DNA of 64,000 nucleotides from Membranipora membranacea. Taxonomy: Eukaryota; Bryozoa; Gymnolaemata; Cheilostomatida; Membraniporidae. The position numbers were made by a program, and so were the translations under genes. The stretch lies in NCBI GenBank assembly GCA_914767715.1, contig OU612075.1, forward strand, positions 18,540,001 to 18,604,000, given 5' to 3'. The notes under the pieces were generated by a model, which was given only the letters and a program-made list of their open reading frames with translations, did not search any database and was not told the DNA's origin. Positions 23,873 to 36,670 of this stretch are shown here, in pieces; the stretch's first letter is position 1, and every line of letters starts with the position of its first letter.

Positions 23873-26800
23873 ATGTCCTGTGTCATTACTGTTTTTTTAC
23901 TTCAGGTTTTCATTACCAACTGGACTCTGGCATGGCAGCAGATTCATTTCCACCCACTCAGTGACAATTCCAAACAACAAGCGGGAATAATATACCCTCA
24001 GGATAATTCTTCTCTGCCATCGACAAAAGTGAGAAATGTAGAGTCTTGCGCCTATCTGTGTATCAAAAGCTCTGAATGTTCTGAGATAGCTTATCATCTG
24101 CCAACAGGAAACTGTTTCCTATCTATCTCTGTCAATGCCGGACTGCATGGGATGGAATTGCTAAAAAGAGGTAAGGAAAGAAAGGCTCATACCATACATG
24201 ACAGTTTGGTAGACCTAGAAATCAGGAGGTTTCCGGGAATGAACTACCGACCTGGACAAACACTCTGCGTCTCGCAGTGCAGTTGCAATTCAGCCCTCAA
24301 TTGTCGTGTTTCTAAGCCAGAACTTGAGCTTTCATATAGTGAAATGCGTCATTCACCTCATTTTACAAATGATTTTGTTGCACTTTATCTGATCAAGTTT
24401 GATCCATTTTTTCCTCATTGGAATTGCCCCCCCCCCACTACTGACACGCCGGAGAAAAGATTTCCTTCGGCGGGTCAGTAGAGGGGGGGGGGGGGGCAAT
24501 TTTATTGAGGGAAAAATGGATCAAACTTGATCTAAGGAGAGACAGCCCTAACAAAAGTATATTGAGCTAGGTGAATATAATGAATAGCTGCACACAAGCA
24601 GTAATGGTAATAAGTTATTACATAGGTATAGGTCCTGTGGAAGTAGGAAAACATAGTTTCCCTTGCAAAAAGAAGCTTAAAAATCTTCTGGGTGAAGGAA
24701 GCTGAAAAAAAGGGAGTAAAATGGGAGATAGGGAGGGGATGAATAAAACCCCTAGAAAATGGGAGCCTCCCTACCAAGTAGGGAGACTTGTCAGGTATGG
24801 TTCATACTAATAACAGAAATGTCTTGCATCGTTGTTGCAGTGTACTGTATGAAAATTTCATGATTATATATTAATTGAAAATATATAATAACATGATGAA
24901 ATGCAATGTGGATCAGTGACAGGAAGGCCAAAGACAAGCGATAGAGTGATAATTACATTTTCACTGTGAAAATATTGCATAATACTGATTAACTAGCAGC
25001 CAGACTTTATATTACATGAATTATCAATCTTTCGGTAGTTTAAGCGCTTAATTATACGGTGTCGGGATAACTGGTAGCAGCATTTCATCATCAACCACGA
25101 CCGCCTATGGCCGCGTTGATCATTCTCATTGCCATCCAGAACACCTGGCTGGCTGTGGTATATTGAGGGATGATTATCAAATCAGGCCCAATAATATAAC
25201 AACTGAGCACATAGATGGCAATCTCACTACATGCTTTTAGCATCATTCACCATTGTTTTTTCAGAAAATTAATATATCTTATATTTTAGTTGAGGTTTCA
25301 ATGTTTAATTATTTACCTTTCATTGCAGTGCCATTAGAATTTGGCTTGACAATTGAAAAATTGGAGTTCAAGGCTGGTCAGAGGTTCATCGAAAACACAC
25401 CATCCTTCTACCTGGAAACAGTACCAGATTTGCCCCAGTGTATCGAGCATTGTCTGGAGCAGGAGCACATATGTTTCTCTCTTCAGTATGACCTTACTAA
25501 GAGAGAGTGCAGGCTGTACAATTGCTCCGTAGCCGTTATGGCCCAGAGATCGGGATCTTATGATGACCATCTTCTTTATTCAAGTGAGCTTTGGACCTTT
25601 TTCTACAACGCCCATTTGTACTCTGTGCTCAAAAGGGGTATTCTCAACCATGAAGGGAACTCATTGTTTTGAATAAGTAGGAGGTAATTCAGTTGGTTAG
25701 AGCGCCTGTACTCTAACGCGCAAGCGTTGGAGGTCTTGGGTTCAAATCCTGCTGCAGTCTACTGACTACTGAGCTCAATTGTCGCCCCAGGTGTGCTCCG
25801 ACCTACCTGCAAACTGAGAGCAAAACAAAAAGATTTATAAATTGCGATTTTAACTGAAGCAACTCATTTTTGTAAACACAAAATCCCATTTTTTCCTTTA
25901 TTACATTTGGCAAGCTTGTGAGAGGGGAGCGACTATATTGGGAATAGGTGGGAGAATGCTAATATATCACGCCAGAAGAATGAAGAAAGATGGGTCCATT
26001 GCACATGACATTGTCACCAACTCTTTAAAACACACCCTATGATCAATGAACTTAGTACATTGCTACGATGAACCATTTTCTAGATCCTCAAATTGCAAGG
26101 CGTTGCTGTTCTGTAATGAGACCAGCAACGGTGTTTTTGTATAAAACTCCTCTTGGAAGAAGCTACAAATGCATGGATATGACTTATCAATTTTGGTGGG
26201 CTACCTTGAACCCTGGTTGGGGAGCCGTTGAGCGGCGGCAAGAATCTGGGGGGCTCAGACTACCTTGAACCTCTTGTGTTATCTTTCTGTTGTATAATAT
26301 CAAAAGAAGGGGTAACACTTGCTTTATATTTCCAGAACCATCCAGTACCAAAAACGCACTAAAGCAGTTGGAGGTGCAAGCAGGAAAAGAGTTCTCTGCT
26401 GATGCCTATCCTTACGGGAGCAATATAACTACTTGTGTGCAACAATGTGTAGACGATTGCCTGCTGCAAGACCTATGCGCAGCTTTGCAATATGATACCA
26501 GCACCGCTGAGTGTAGTTTGTACAATTATTCTGCAATTTACGAAGCAGATATAGCTGGATCGGACGAGCACAAACTGATATACACCATCCTAATTGATAC
26601 TCTTCTTGCAAGAGGTAGAATTATGCAAATATTGCTGTCATGTTTCCAATCCACTGAGAAAAGATGGAAAAGTGAAATTACGATTCAAATAAAAAAGTTA
26701 GTGTGAAATATTGCCTGTCATGAAATAATTAGATTACAATATCAAGACTTGCTATAAGGTGAATGTTCCCTTTGTGACCTAGTTTGAGCCCTAAAACCTT

Positions 26801-27640
26801 TCCCCCCCCCCCCCCGTCCAACCGGACAGTATGGTGCTGTTAAATCAACAGATATTCATTTGGGCTAAGTTGTAGGCAGCTAGGCTATAATGTTAATCTT
26901 ATCTCTTTGGAGTGAGATGACTTTGGTTGCCAACATAAGTATATATCTATATATATATATATATATATATATCTCAGCGGGCTTTTGATATTTTCGAACA
27001 AAAAAAAAATGGGGCAGCTGCGATGAGGCTATAAAATATTGTTTCTTTTGTAGGTAGGCCAGCCGTCCTTTCCACAAGTCATTCTCAGTTCCCAGCATCT
27101 CAAGGAAATGACGGAGTTTATACTGCATATAGTAATAATTTTGCTCACTCGCTATCTGAAAATGCACCATGGTGGAGGGTAGACCTCAACAGGAAATGCA
27201 CTGTGTGGGCACTGATGTTCTATAACCGGGTATACCATAATGTTGAAGGTACGCCTGATTACACTCCGTTTTCTTTATCATGTTGCAGTCTATGAACTGA
27301 GAACAAGAAATGCAGCATGCTGCCTATGTTATTCTTGATGAGAACTATAGAATCTCTATTGAGATTCTTATGAAGTCGCTATAGTTCTAAATCTTTTTTT
27401 CGCACAGATATACAAGGACGAGCAAACAACCCATCGGTTAGAACAGGCATAGCAAACAACATTGTCTCCGGGGGAGACGATTACCAACTATGTGACGAGA
27501 TCAGCGGCAAGATCCCGGCACTTACGACACTATTTGTCTGCGATCCTCCTTGTCTTGCGAGATACGTGTCCTTTCACATATATAACGATGAGCCCAAGGC
27601 GCTCAACTTTCATGAAATAGAGGTGCATGGGGTTTGTTAG
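23873..27640 (+). CDS. Secreted lectin: three PAN/Apple modules plus fucolectin (F5/8C-type) domain
   Basis: Exons 23873-24170, 25329-25637, 26336-26614, 27054-27248 and 27408-27640 join to 437 residues, every intron in phase 1. MSCVITVFLLQVF is a plausible signal peptide. Exons 1-3 each encode one PAN/Apple-like module with the CxxxC ... C pattern (SCAYLCIKSSECSEIAYHLP; CIEHCLEQEHICFSLQYD; CVQQCVDDCLLQDLCAALQY). Exons 4-5 form a fucolectin/tachylectin-4/pentraxin-1 domain: GNDGVYTAYSNNFAHSL, PWWRVDLNRKC, then LARYVSFHI and NFHEIEVHGVC. This family binds fucose and other glycans, often in innate recognition, while PAN modules bind proteins or carbohydrates. Glycan specificity is not deducible. 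The start is the ATG shared with the inverted copy; an in-frame ATG at 23810 would add 21 residues before the signal peptide. Confidence 0.88.
24191..24801. mobile_element. MITE-like element, family A, copy 2 (in lectin intron 1)
   Basis: Begins ACCATACATGACAGT and ends ACTTGTCAGGTATGGT, inverse of each other, flanked by TCAT on both sides (24187-24190 and 24802-24805). The third lectin gene has the uninterrupted site near 31090-31105. The insertion therefore postdates the duplication of the lectin genes. A second hairpin element is nested inside. Confidence 0.85.
24391..24532. repeat. Nested hairpin with poly-C/poly-G arms
   Basis: GATCAAGTTTGATCCATTTT on the left is mirrored by AAAATGGATCAAACTTGATC on the right. 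Inside are C-run and G-run segments and CTACTGAC/GTCAGTAG, closing on GGAGAAAAGATTTCC. Arms are about 65 bases; it sits within the family A element. Confidence 0.85.
25682..25830 (+). mobile_element. tRNA-derived SINE in lectin intron 2
   Basis: The head resembles a tRNA: an A-box-like CAGTTGGTTAGAGCGCC, an anticodon-arm-like stretch, then a B box within GGGTTCAAATCC. No matching acceptor stem can be formed, so it is a SINE head rather than a working tRNA gene. A non-tRNA body (CTGAGCTCAATTGTCGCC...) follows, then an A-rich end. Absent from the same intron of the third lectin gene. Confidence 0.65.
26221..26262 (+). repeat. GC-rich dispersed repeat, copy 1
   Basis: GCGGCAAGAATCTGGGGGGC and CTCAGACTA here recur near 36275-36310 and, reversed, at 35405-35465. 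Likely one end of a dispersed element; nature unknown. Confidence 0.4.
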
Positions 27641-28080
27641 ACCTTGAGAGCACGGACTCAAAGCAGCAGTTCTTGAAGACTTGTGCAGTATACATGGCAA
27701 GCTATATTTAGGCTTATACTGTGTAGTAATTCTGCAATTTTGGTATCTTGCAGCATTATCGTGATATCATGGCTATTACAAGAATGACAAGGCATGAACT
27801 TAAGTGCCAGGGAAGTGGTGCCGAGCCAGTATGACAACTGTTTACAAGAAAAACTTTCATTATTGTAACATATCTGATCTCTTGAGCTTTATTTTAGATA
27901 GGTGAAAACTATTTTGATATGACTTATTTACCATTTCACATAGACGACTGTATATTGGTTATTAAATTGGTTACTGAGAAGAAAAAAGAATACATTACTT
28001 GCTCAGTTTAATTATTGTACCTTTTTATGCTGGTAACTGTTTCAGATAGCTTTACCATTTCATAATTATCATTTTTTTAA
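27641..28080. repeat. 3' flank of the lectin gene
   Basis: Matches 33833-34200 (third lectin gene) and, reversed, 19173-18830 (inverted copy). No further gene. Confidence 0.6.
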
Positions 28081-28990
28081 TGAGAACAGATCACCAGATA
28101 GTCCAATCGAAACCTTGAAAACCTAAATTTCAGTATAAGAAATTTAAAAGTTGTATTGTTACCACCAACCTGTTTTGATCATAGGATTATACATGTTTTA
28201 TACAAAGATATTAGAAGAATACGATCCCCGATGGCGATTTTCAGTAGCTGCAAAGTTTTAACTGCAGAACTTGCAGAAGTTGTATTGTTACCATAAAACC
28301 GGTGTGATTAACAGGTTATACATGTTTTATTCATAGATATTTAAAACAAACAGCCCTAATGACATTTTTCAGTAGTAGCTGTAGCTGTAGCTGTAGCTGT
28401 AGTAGCTGTTGATAGATTGCACATAGGGGTTTTGTGTAAATAAATCGGATTCTTATTCTCTTTTTAGAAAATATACTTCTGTTATTTGAGCTAACCTCAG
28501 CTATTTTTATATAAATAATAAATATGTATTGATTAGAAGTCCTGAATGTTTTTTGTGGTTGAATGACTGCACTTGTAGGGAATCTAGACTAGGAGCCAAT
28601 GTAAGAACAGCTTTTTTTGAAAAAGCTGAAACTCTCTGCAATGACTATCAGACTATTATATTTATCTAGCAGGGACCAACAAAAATCGAATAATTGAGGC
28701 ATAAAACGTAAAATAGGGAGACAAATACTTGAACCAATCCCCCTCCATGAAATTGTAGTTACGGCTGCGCTGCAATATCATATATAATTAAAAAAGACCG
28801 ATAATTGACAAGTACCTAGGCATCTAAAGTATATACTGATGTGACTGTTAGTCGCACAATCCTGTGGCCGCACAACTGGCAACAATCAGAATGGTAGCAG
28901 TTGTCAGCACTAAACTCGAAAGTAGCAGATTATCAAGCTCATTGTCCAGGTTTGTCGACAATGAAGTTAAATGAACAAAAATCAACAAGA
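28081..28990. repeat. Third copy of the MEAF6 3' UTR/flank, without the exon
   Basis: Two diverged half-copies of the MEAF6 3' UTR (from 28081 and from about 28255) lie in tandem, followed by the common flank (28480-28990). The coding exon itself is missing. A (TAGCTG)n-type microsatellite at 28376-28408 sits inside. Confidence 0.75.
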
Positions 28991-30816
28991 AAATCACTCG
29001 TTATTTTCCACCAAAAATTACTATTCGTACCAATGAATTCTTGATAACAGTACATGTAACCACTGTCTCATCAATAATCTAAGTTTTAAAACTGCCTTTG
29101 TTCATTACAGCTATCAATGTTTATGACTACTCAAAACCTTGTTGAATTTATAGATATTCTTTTATTGCTTGGGAAGTGACGTCATGAACAAAGTGAAATA
29201 TATGACAAAATTAAATATAATGAACAGGAAGTCTAAGACTAGAACGATCAATTTTTATATTTCAGTCTTGAGTGCAGAACAATTTTATTTCTACAATGCT
29301 GTAGAGTGTGTGAAGAGCTATTGTCGTGTGATACGGTTTTAAACATCATCAGCAGGGTATAGGTAGCCAATCTGATTGGACGACCAGATCAGAGCCAACA
29401 CATTGGCTGCGTAAACGGAACGCAGTTCATTTCAGATAATGACAGAGAGCTTTCTAAGAATCATCAACGAATCCTGACTGTTGCTGCTTCACAGCGGTTT
29501 AGATCCTTTGCCATTCACTGGGAGTTGTGCCTAATTTGCCATAGCTGCATAGCTTTGTGCGGTACCAGGCTATTGTGATTTGTGTCCATTTGTCTGCACT
29601 GATGGATTAATTTGGCGAGCAAATTCCTCAAGCCTTTAGTTGCCCTGTGAGCCTCAGTAAATTTGAGTTGCGTATAAACTTTAACTATATTTATCTATTT
29701 TTTTGGGCAAAGGTGATATTTGGGGATTTACTAGAGGAGCAAAAAGGTATGTTATAAATTAAATTCTGTTTTTCTGTAGGTTAAAATAATTCGACTCCAA
29801 GTTCACTTGACTCAATATTTCCTTTATTTCTCGGTACGTTCAAAATTAATTAATAGGGTTTAGATTTGTGTTTATTTGATCTCATAGTATATTGTTCCTT
29901 ATAGTTAGCGTTGAATTGAATAATTAATTATTGACGGCATTTTTATTGATGAGGCACATTTTTAAGCACCACATCACATTAATTGCACCATTTTCTATTC
30001 CAGTTTAACGGAACCTTCGGTGATTAGAATAAAACCTGTGATCCTGTGATACTATAAGTAATCTCAAATCTCGTGTAAATTAATCAAGAAGCCTTGTAGT
30101 CCAGAACACTGACCATGCCTGTCCTTAGTCATTAAAGTTTAATTAAATGCATGGATGCACTGGCATCCTCAATGTGAATTATCACCATGTAGCGCTCTAA
30201 TTCGCAGGTTGTATTTATCATGACGAAATGACGATGAGGAGGCAGCAAATAGTAGCTCTCTTGGTAAGTTTGATGCCTCTGTTAATTGCATGGCAAGCTG
30301 GAGGTTTGAGAGTACCTCAACAACGACTGATCCTCTTCAGACTCTTTAACTTTTAGTGCAAGAAATCACACTCATGATTGGAGCGCAGAAATTAAAACCC
30401 TATATGCGAACCTGAGCTTATGCATTTCGTGTTTGCTCACTTCTCTCATTATGAAAGAGTTTGAGGTTTGGCAGCTGATATCCGCATATCCTGATTTATT
30501 GACTTTATTTATTTATTTAACTTCCTTCTAACTGCCCAACACAAACCTTGCTCAATTTGCTCACATTTTTTAACATTTGATTTATTTATATTTGAGCATT
30601 GTTCATTAGATGTGTGGGGTTGGCTGTGCAAGATTAAAGAAAATTGATCTCAATCTTAATCTTGCCTACCTGTTCAGTTACTCACTGAAGAAGAAATCAA
30701 GCCACAGCGATATCTTATTTATAGATATGGACTTATTATGAGTTTTCCTCTTAAAATATGTAACTTGAAGTTTTTAAATAAATAGACATGTCTTTTCAAC
30801 TGTTTTTTTACATCAG
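28991..30816. other. 5' flank of the third lectin gene with inserted sequence
   Basis: 29060-29400 and 30150-30490 match the 5' flank of the intact lectin gene. About 700 bases (29420-30120) and about 300 bases (30490-30790) have no counterpart there. The second insert abuts exon 1 and replaces the region just before the usual start codon. Confidence 0.6.
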
Positions 30817-33800
30817 ATTTTTATTGGCAACTGGACTCTGGCATGGCAGCAGATTCATTTCCACCCACTCAGTGACAATTTCCAACAACAAGCGGGAACA
30901 ATATACTCTCTGGATAATTCTTCTCTGCCATCTACAAAAGTGAGAAATGTAGAGTCTTGCGCCTACCTGTGTATCAAAAGCTCTGATTGTTCTGAGATAG
31001 CTTATTATCGGCCTACAGGAAACTGTTTTCTCTCTTTCTCTGTCAATGCTGGATTGGAGGGGATGGAACTGTTGAAAAGAGGTAAGAGAAGATAGGTTCA
31101 TAGTCATAACAGAAATGTAATGACTTTCTCTATATATTATAGGAGCAGTGTAGGCTACTGTATGAAAATGTTATGATTATATATTAATTGAAAATATAAT
31201 AACATGATGAATTACGTTGAAGATCAGCGTCAGGAAGGCCAATTCTGAAGCCATATAGTGATATGAACTATTTCAGTGTAAAATTATTGCATAATACTGC
31301 AGATCTAGCAGCTAGAGTTTTTATTGATTTGGTCTCTCGGGAGTCTTAGAGATTCATGTTGTTCAAATTCTAATTAGTGTGTTTAGAGTTTGCTTCATAG
31401 CCTGACTGATTATGAGGATTAAAGCATGTTGGATCTTCTAGCTACCATTTGTAATACCACTGTTTGCAAAACTTTCAAAATGAAAACCAATTAACTCAAA
31501 ATAATTGTCCTTGGTCAGTTCAATGCAATCTCTATTTTGATGTTGAATTCCATTTACTATCAAATCATCATACACAATGGAATATATATATTTGTCATTT
31601 TGATCATCAGTGTAATGAGCATGGTTTATTAGCATCAGTGGGAAGATCAATAGATCGTCCTGGTTTCTTATGAATTACATCTTTATTCAAATTTGTTTAT
31701 ACAATAGAGACAGACCAGAATATTTGTAGTTTGAACAATTTAGAGGGCCGTGCAATCCCTCCCTCCACCCCCGGGTATTGGTCGCAGATTTTTCATCAGA
31801 TCTAGCAGATATAATGGAGGGATGACCTAATAGAAAAGCTCTGTGCAACTAGATTGACAAATCCCACATCCTGTTTTTAGCATCATTCACCAATGTTTGT
31901 TCATCTCAAAAAATTTAGGTCTTTTATTTTTGCTGAGGTCTCCATGGCGGAAACAAAACGTGTTTACCTGTTATTGCAGTGCCATTAGAATTTGGCTTGA
32001 CAACTAAAAAATTGGAGTTCAAGGCTGGTCAAAGGTTCACCGAAAACACACCATCTTTTTACCTGGAAACGGTACCAGATCTGCCGCAGTGCATCCAGCA
32101 TTGTCAGGAGCAAGAGAATATATGTTTCTCTCTTCAGTATGACCATATTAGGAGAGACTGCAGGCTGTACAATTGCTCCGTAGCTGTTATGGCCGATAGA
32201 ACGGGATCTTATGATGACCATCTTCTTTATTCGAGTGAGCTCTGGACCATATTCTACAATGCCTATTCTTACACTGTGCTCATTAAATTGGGTTATTTGG
32301 GCTAGAGTCATTCTTGTAAAAAAATCTTCTTTTTCCAGTTTATTTATCAGCCTACATTTGGGAAACTTGAGATAGGGGCAACTTCATTGAAAAATGGGTC
32401 GGGAAAACCAATATATGCCACCAGAAGAAAGATCAGAGAAATCACTGCACATGACGTTTTTACCAACTTTAAAAAGCACATCCCCTGGTTTTATCTTTCT
32501 GTCTTACAATATAAAAAGATGGCGTTACGCTTCATATATGTTTACAGAACCATCCGGGACCAAAAACGCACTAAAGCAGTTGGAGGTGCAATCAGGAAAG
32601 GAGTTCTCTGCAGATGCCTATCCTTACGAGAGCAATATAACTACTTGTGTGCAACAATGTGTAGACGATTGCCTGCTGCAAGACCTATGCGCAGCTTTGC
32701 AATATGATACCAGCACCGCTGAGTGTAGTTTGTACAATTATTCTGCAATTTACGAAGCAGATATAGCTGGATCGGACGAGCACAAACTGATATACAACAT
32801 CATATTTAATACTCTTCTCGCAAGAGGTAGAATTATGCAAATATTGCTGTCATGTTTCCAATCCAAAAAGCAAAAGACGGAAATGAATGAAACGGTTTAA
32901 TGATTTGAATAAAAAATTAGTGAATGTGTTCCATTGCCTGTCATGAAATAATTAGATTAAAATATCAAGACGCTCTGAGTTGAATGGACATCTCCTTGGA
33001 ACCCTAGTTTGAAACCCTAAACCCTTTTGAATCAGCAGTTATTTACCTTTTTTCATGCTATTTGGGCTCAGTTGTAGTGTTAGGGTACACAGCCAACAGG
33101 ATCAATAGAACCATTTATATTAACCTTGTCTCAGCGGACCCATTTTTGTTGTTTTCAAACAAAAACAACAAAAATGGGATTGCTGAGATAGGGCTATATT
33201 ACATTGTTTCTTTTGTAGGTAGGCCATCCGACCTTTCCACAACTTATCCTCAGGGCCCTGAACCTCAGTACCCAGCATCTCTAGGAAATGACGGAGTTTA
33301 CACTGCTTACAGTAATAATTTTGCTCACTCGCTATCTGAAAAAGCACCGTGGTGGAGGGTTGACCTTAACAAGGACTGCACTGTGTGGGCACTGATGTTC
33401 TTTAACCGGGTATACCATAATATTGAAGGTATGACTGATAACACTCCATTTTCTTCATCATGTTGCAGTCTATGAACTGAGAACAGGTGTTTGAACAAGA
33501 AATGCAGCATGCTGCTTCTTTTATTCTTGATGAGAACTATAGAATCTCTATTAAGATTCTTATAAAGTCGCTATAGTTCTAAATTTTTTTTTCGCACAGA
33601 TATACAAGGACGCGCAAACAACCCATCGGTTAGAACAAGCATGACAAACAACATTGTCACAGAGGGAGACAATTACCAATTATGTGACGAGTTCAGTGGC
33701 AAGGTTCCGGCACTCAAGACACTATTTGCCTGCGATCCCCCTCGACTTGCAAGATATGTGTCATTTCACATATCTAACGATTGGCCCGTGCCGCTCAATT

Positions 33801-33832
33801 TTCACGAAATTGAAGTTCATGGGGTTTGTTAG
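30817..33832 (+). CDS. Secreted lectin paralogue: three PAN modules plus fucolectin domain (start uncertain)
   Basis: Exons 30817-31081, 31980-32291, 32548-32826, 33219-33428 and 33600-33832 parallel the gene at 23873, with phase 1 introns and close identity. Module cysteines are kept (SCAYLCIKSSDCSEIAYYRP; CIQHCQEQENICFSLQYD; CVQQCVDDCLLQDLCAALQY). The fucolectin part has 5 extra residues near its start (PQGPEPQYPASLGNDG) and keeps PWWRVDLNKDC and NFHEIEVHGVC. The oddity is the 5' end. The sequence matching the start ATG of the other copies has lost 4 bases, so it no longer reads into the domain, and no other in-frame ATG precedes the first module. Either an upstream exon is spliced to the acceptor-like TTTTTTTACATCAG at 30803-30816, or the signal peptide is lost. 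Confidence 0.75.
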
Positions 33833-36665
33833 ACCTTGAGAAAACATGCCTTGAAGAGTAGAGCAAGGCAAGTTATATTTAGACTTATATTATAAGTTGA
33901 AAATCTACAATTTTGGTATCGTGTAACATCAATGTGATACCATGGCTATAACAAGAATGGCAAGGCATGAACCACAGTGCTGGGAGCGTGGTACTCATAA
34001 TGCCAGAATGCCAAGCCACCATGACAACTGTTTACAAGAAAAACTTTCTTTATTATAACATATCTGATCTCTTGAGCTCAAATGATGAGGCTTTATTTTA
34101 TATAAGTGAAAAGTATTTTGATATGCTCTATTTACCATTTAACATATCTTAAGAAGATAACAGTTGATTGGTTATAAAATCAGTAACTGAGAAAAAAATT
34201 AATATGTTACTTGCTTAGTTGAATGTACCGTTTTTTTATGCTGGCAAACAGTTTCATATGGCTTTTCAATTCCATAATTATTATTTTTGTGACTGGAGTG
34301 AGGGTAATATATCTTAATAACTTGTCACTTCAAATAAAGTAAAATTATACAGCGACTGTTGCACAGGACACCATCGATCAAATCCTCAATGTGTGGCAAC
34401 AGCTGCAATCGCTGAGGAGATCTTTGATTCGGTTTCAAGTTTCTTGCTCTTGATTTGAATTGTATTGAATGGCCTTATTGCCCTATTTCTTTAGTAAAAT
34501 GACTAGCACCCAATCAAATTAAACATTCTTTGAGAATTTCAAACTTAGTAGCTCTGGGATTTCCTGATGCTTTATAATTTGTTGATACTAAGTACAGTTT
34601 CTGACATTTCCAGTGTAGCGAAGGAGATATTTCTAATCCCATTAGGAAATTAAGGAAATGGGTATTGATTTTTTGCCTTATGACTATGTAGGTTGAAATG
34701 ATTTGGAAGCTTTAAAGATTTACGCAATTTTATTGATATTTTTTTCCTAATTTGGTTCAATCTTCCTTTGAATACCTGTGTTTAAATATTGTTACAAGCC
34801 ATGTTGCCATACAGCTGATATGTCGCTCCTTACGTTGGAGCAGGAAAAGAGTTTGAGCCAATACAATCTTATCTCTATTGCCATGGCTAAAAAGACTTGC
34901 ATAACATTCACTTGCACCAACATAAACGAGAAAATCAGATCTATTTCTTAGACTTTCTTATTAAAAGCATTGTCACATTTCAATATATTTTTTTAAATAG
35001 CGCAGGTTCAAAGCCGATAGTTTGGTCATATTTTTCAAAAGATTTTAGTACACTAATAGCTGTATGGCTGCAAGCTATCAGCAATGCTTTCTGTGTGTTA
35101 ATTAATGCTTATGTGTGAGTGAGCCAAAGCATTTTAATATACTATCCTTCAGAATTGTTTGGGCTTGTTGAGACTCTCTGCAGTTTGTAATAAACCTTTA
35201 ATCTGTAAACTAGAATCGGCAAGACAAAAATTTACATACTGTATGTTCAGGAGTTCGCCTCCCCTGATTTGTGAAGCATTCATCTTATGTGGCTAAGTAA
35301 CAAGTATATGTACATACATTCAAATACATACATATGATGTGATCTGATCAAGTGATAGTCTATTGAAGTTGCAGCAGTTGATCATATACCATATGATATT
35401 AGATAGCCTGAGCCCCCAGACTCTTGCCTCCCCCTCCCCCTCCCCATCCGACCGCTCCCGGCCGGGGCATTAGACAAAATTGTTCAACTCGACCTGCATA
35501 AAACAGCAGCTATACTTTAGGCATGGAAAGGTGTGCTGATAGAGACTAATAATTCATCGATTTTAGAACACGAGAGTTACAGGATCAAATCCTGGTCACT
35601 ACCAATACTGTTAATGGAGGTATGCTCTACATCCCTAACCTTAGCTTGCCCACTCCTACATTGCAATACAGTCTGCTGAACAGATGTGCAATAGCAATAA
35701 ACTTTATATTAAATTTGAATTATAATTAAATCATAGGGTAACCAGGGTGTTTGGGACTGTCACAAACTCCCTGATGTCATAAGTTCATAATTATGTATTA
35801 GTCAACAAGGTATGCATCAAAATATTGATATATTGTTATTTGATTGGTCAATTTTCCTGCTCGAAGGTCTATCTTTAGTTCAAGGCATCCAAAAAAAACG
35901 ATATTAATAGGTAATAATAATATTTTAATGATATTTCTCTGTATGTTTTCAAGGAGCAAGGATATCCTTACGCTGTAACGTTATCTAGTACAGCCATCCC
36001 CATCCATGTGAACATTACGACTGTATTATAGACTACGACTGTATTTACAGTGTGTAGAGTAAAACTATAATATATACTATGTATCTACTGTGTGTGCAAT
36101 ACATGCAGATACTACAGATATTATCTAGTCCTTGGTATAAGTCAAACTGTGATACACACTGCTTGAAGTTCCAATCTGTGATACGAGTCTTTCTGCACCT
36201 TAGTGACAGTGCCACAAACTAGCCCAATTCACCTATTATAAAAGCTAACATTTTCCGGGGGGGGGCCGTCGGGCGAGGGGCAAAAGTCTGGGGGGCTCGG
36301 GGCTCAGACTAACATTTTCCATGAGCGGTGGGGTGACTTTTCAGTTTGAGAACTCAAGCGCAATTGGCGTAATCCAAACGATATGGTGCAAGGAACTAAC
36401 CTAGATTGATTAGTGCACATGTGTAAAGTGCCTGTAATATAGGCTGTAAACATCCATGTTTTTGGAATTGAGCTGCCTTTTAGGACTGAAGCCTGAAGTT
36501 GCCTCCCCCCGGTCTTGTTTCAGCTGTCTAATTCTCCTTGGCTGTTCATGCACGCTTGCTCCTCTTTTTCTGGCTTTGGTATTTACTTAATGACCATCAA
36601 TTAAAACTACTTTTTTATAATATCTGCGCCAGAATGTCACCTTTGACCTTGCTTTTGATATCATT
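33833..36665. other. Intergenic, no gene recognised
   Basis: 33833-34200 is the shared lectin 3' flank. The rest is AT-rich without supported ORFs. GC-rich dispersed repeats lie at 35401-35470 (reversed) and 36255-36320; the latter is flanked by CTAACATTTTCC on both sides. A B-box-like GGATCAAATCCTGG at about 35582 hints at a SINE. Confidence 0.5.
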
Positions 36666-36670
36666 GCACG

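Noticed and set aside
25685-25760. Possible tRNA gene
   Set aside because: A-box-like and B-box sequences are present but no acceptor stem can pair; better explained as a SINE head.
31985-32311. Minus-strand ORF opposite the second PAN exon
   Set aside because: Antisense shadow; the plus-strand exon has family motifs and splice borders.
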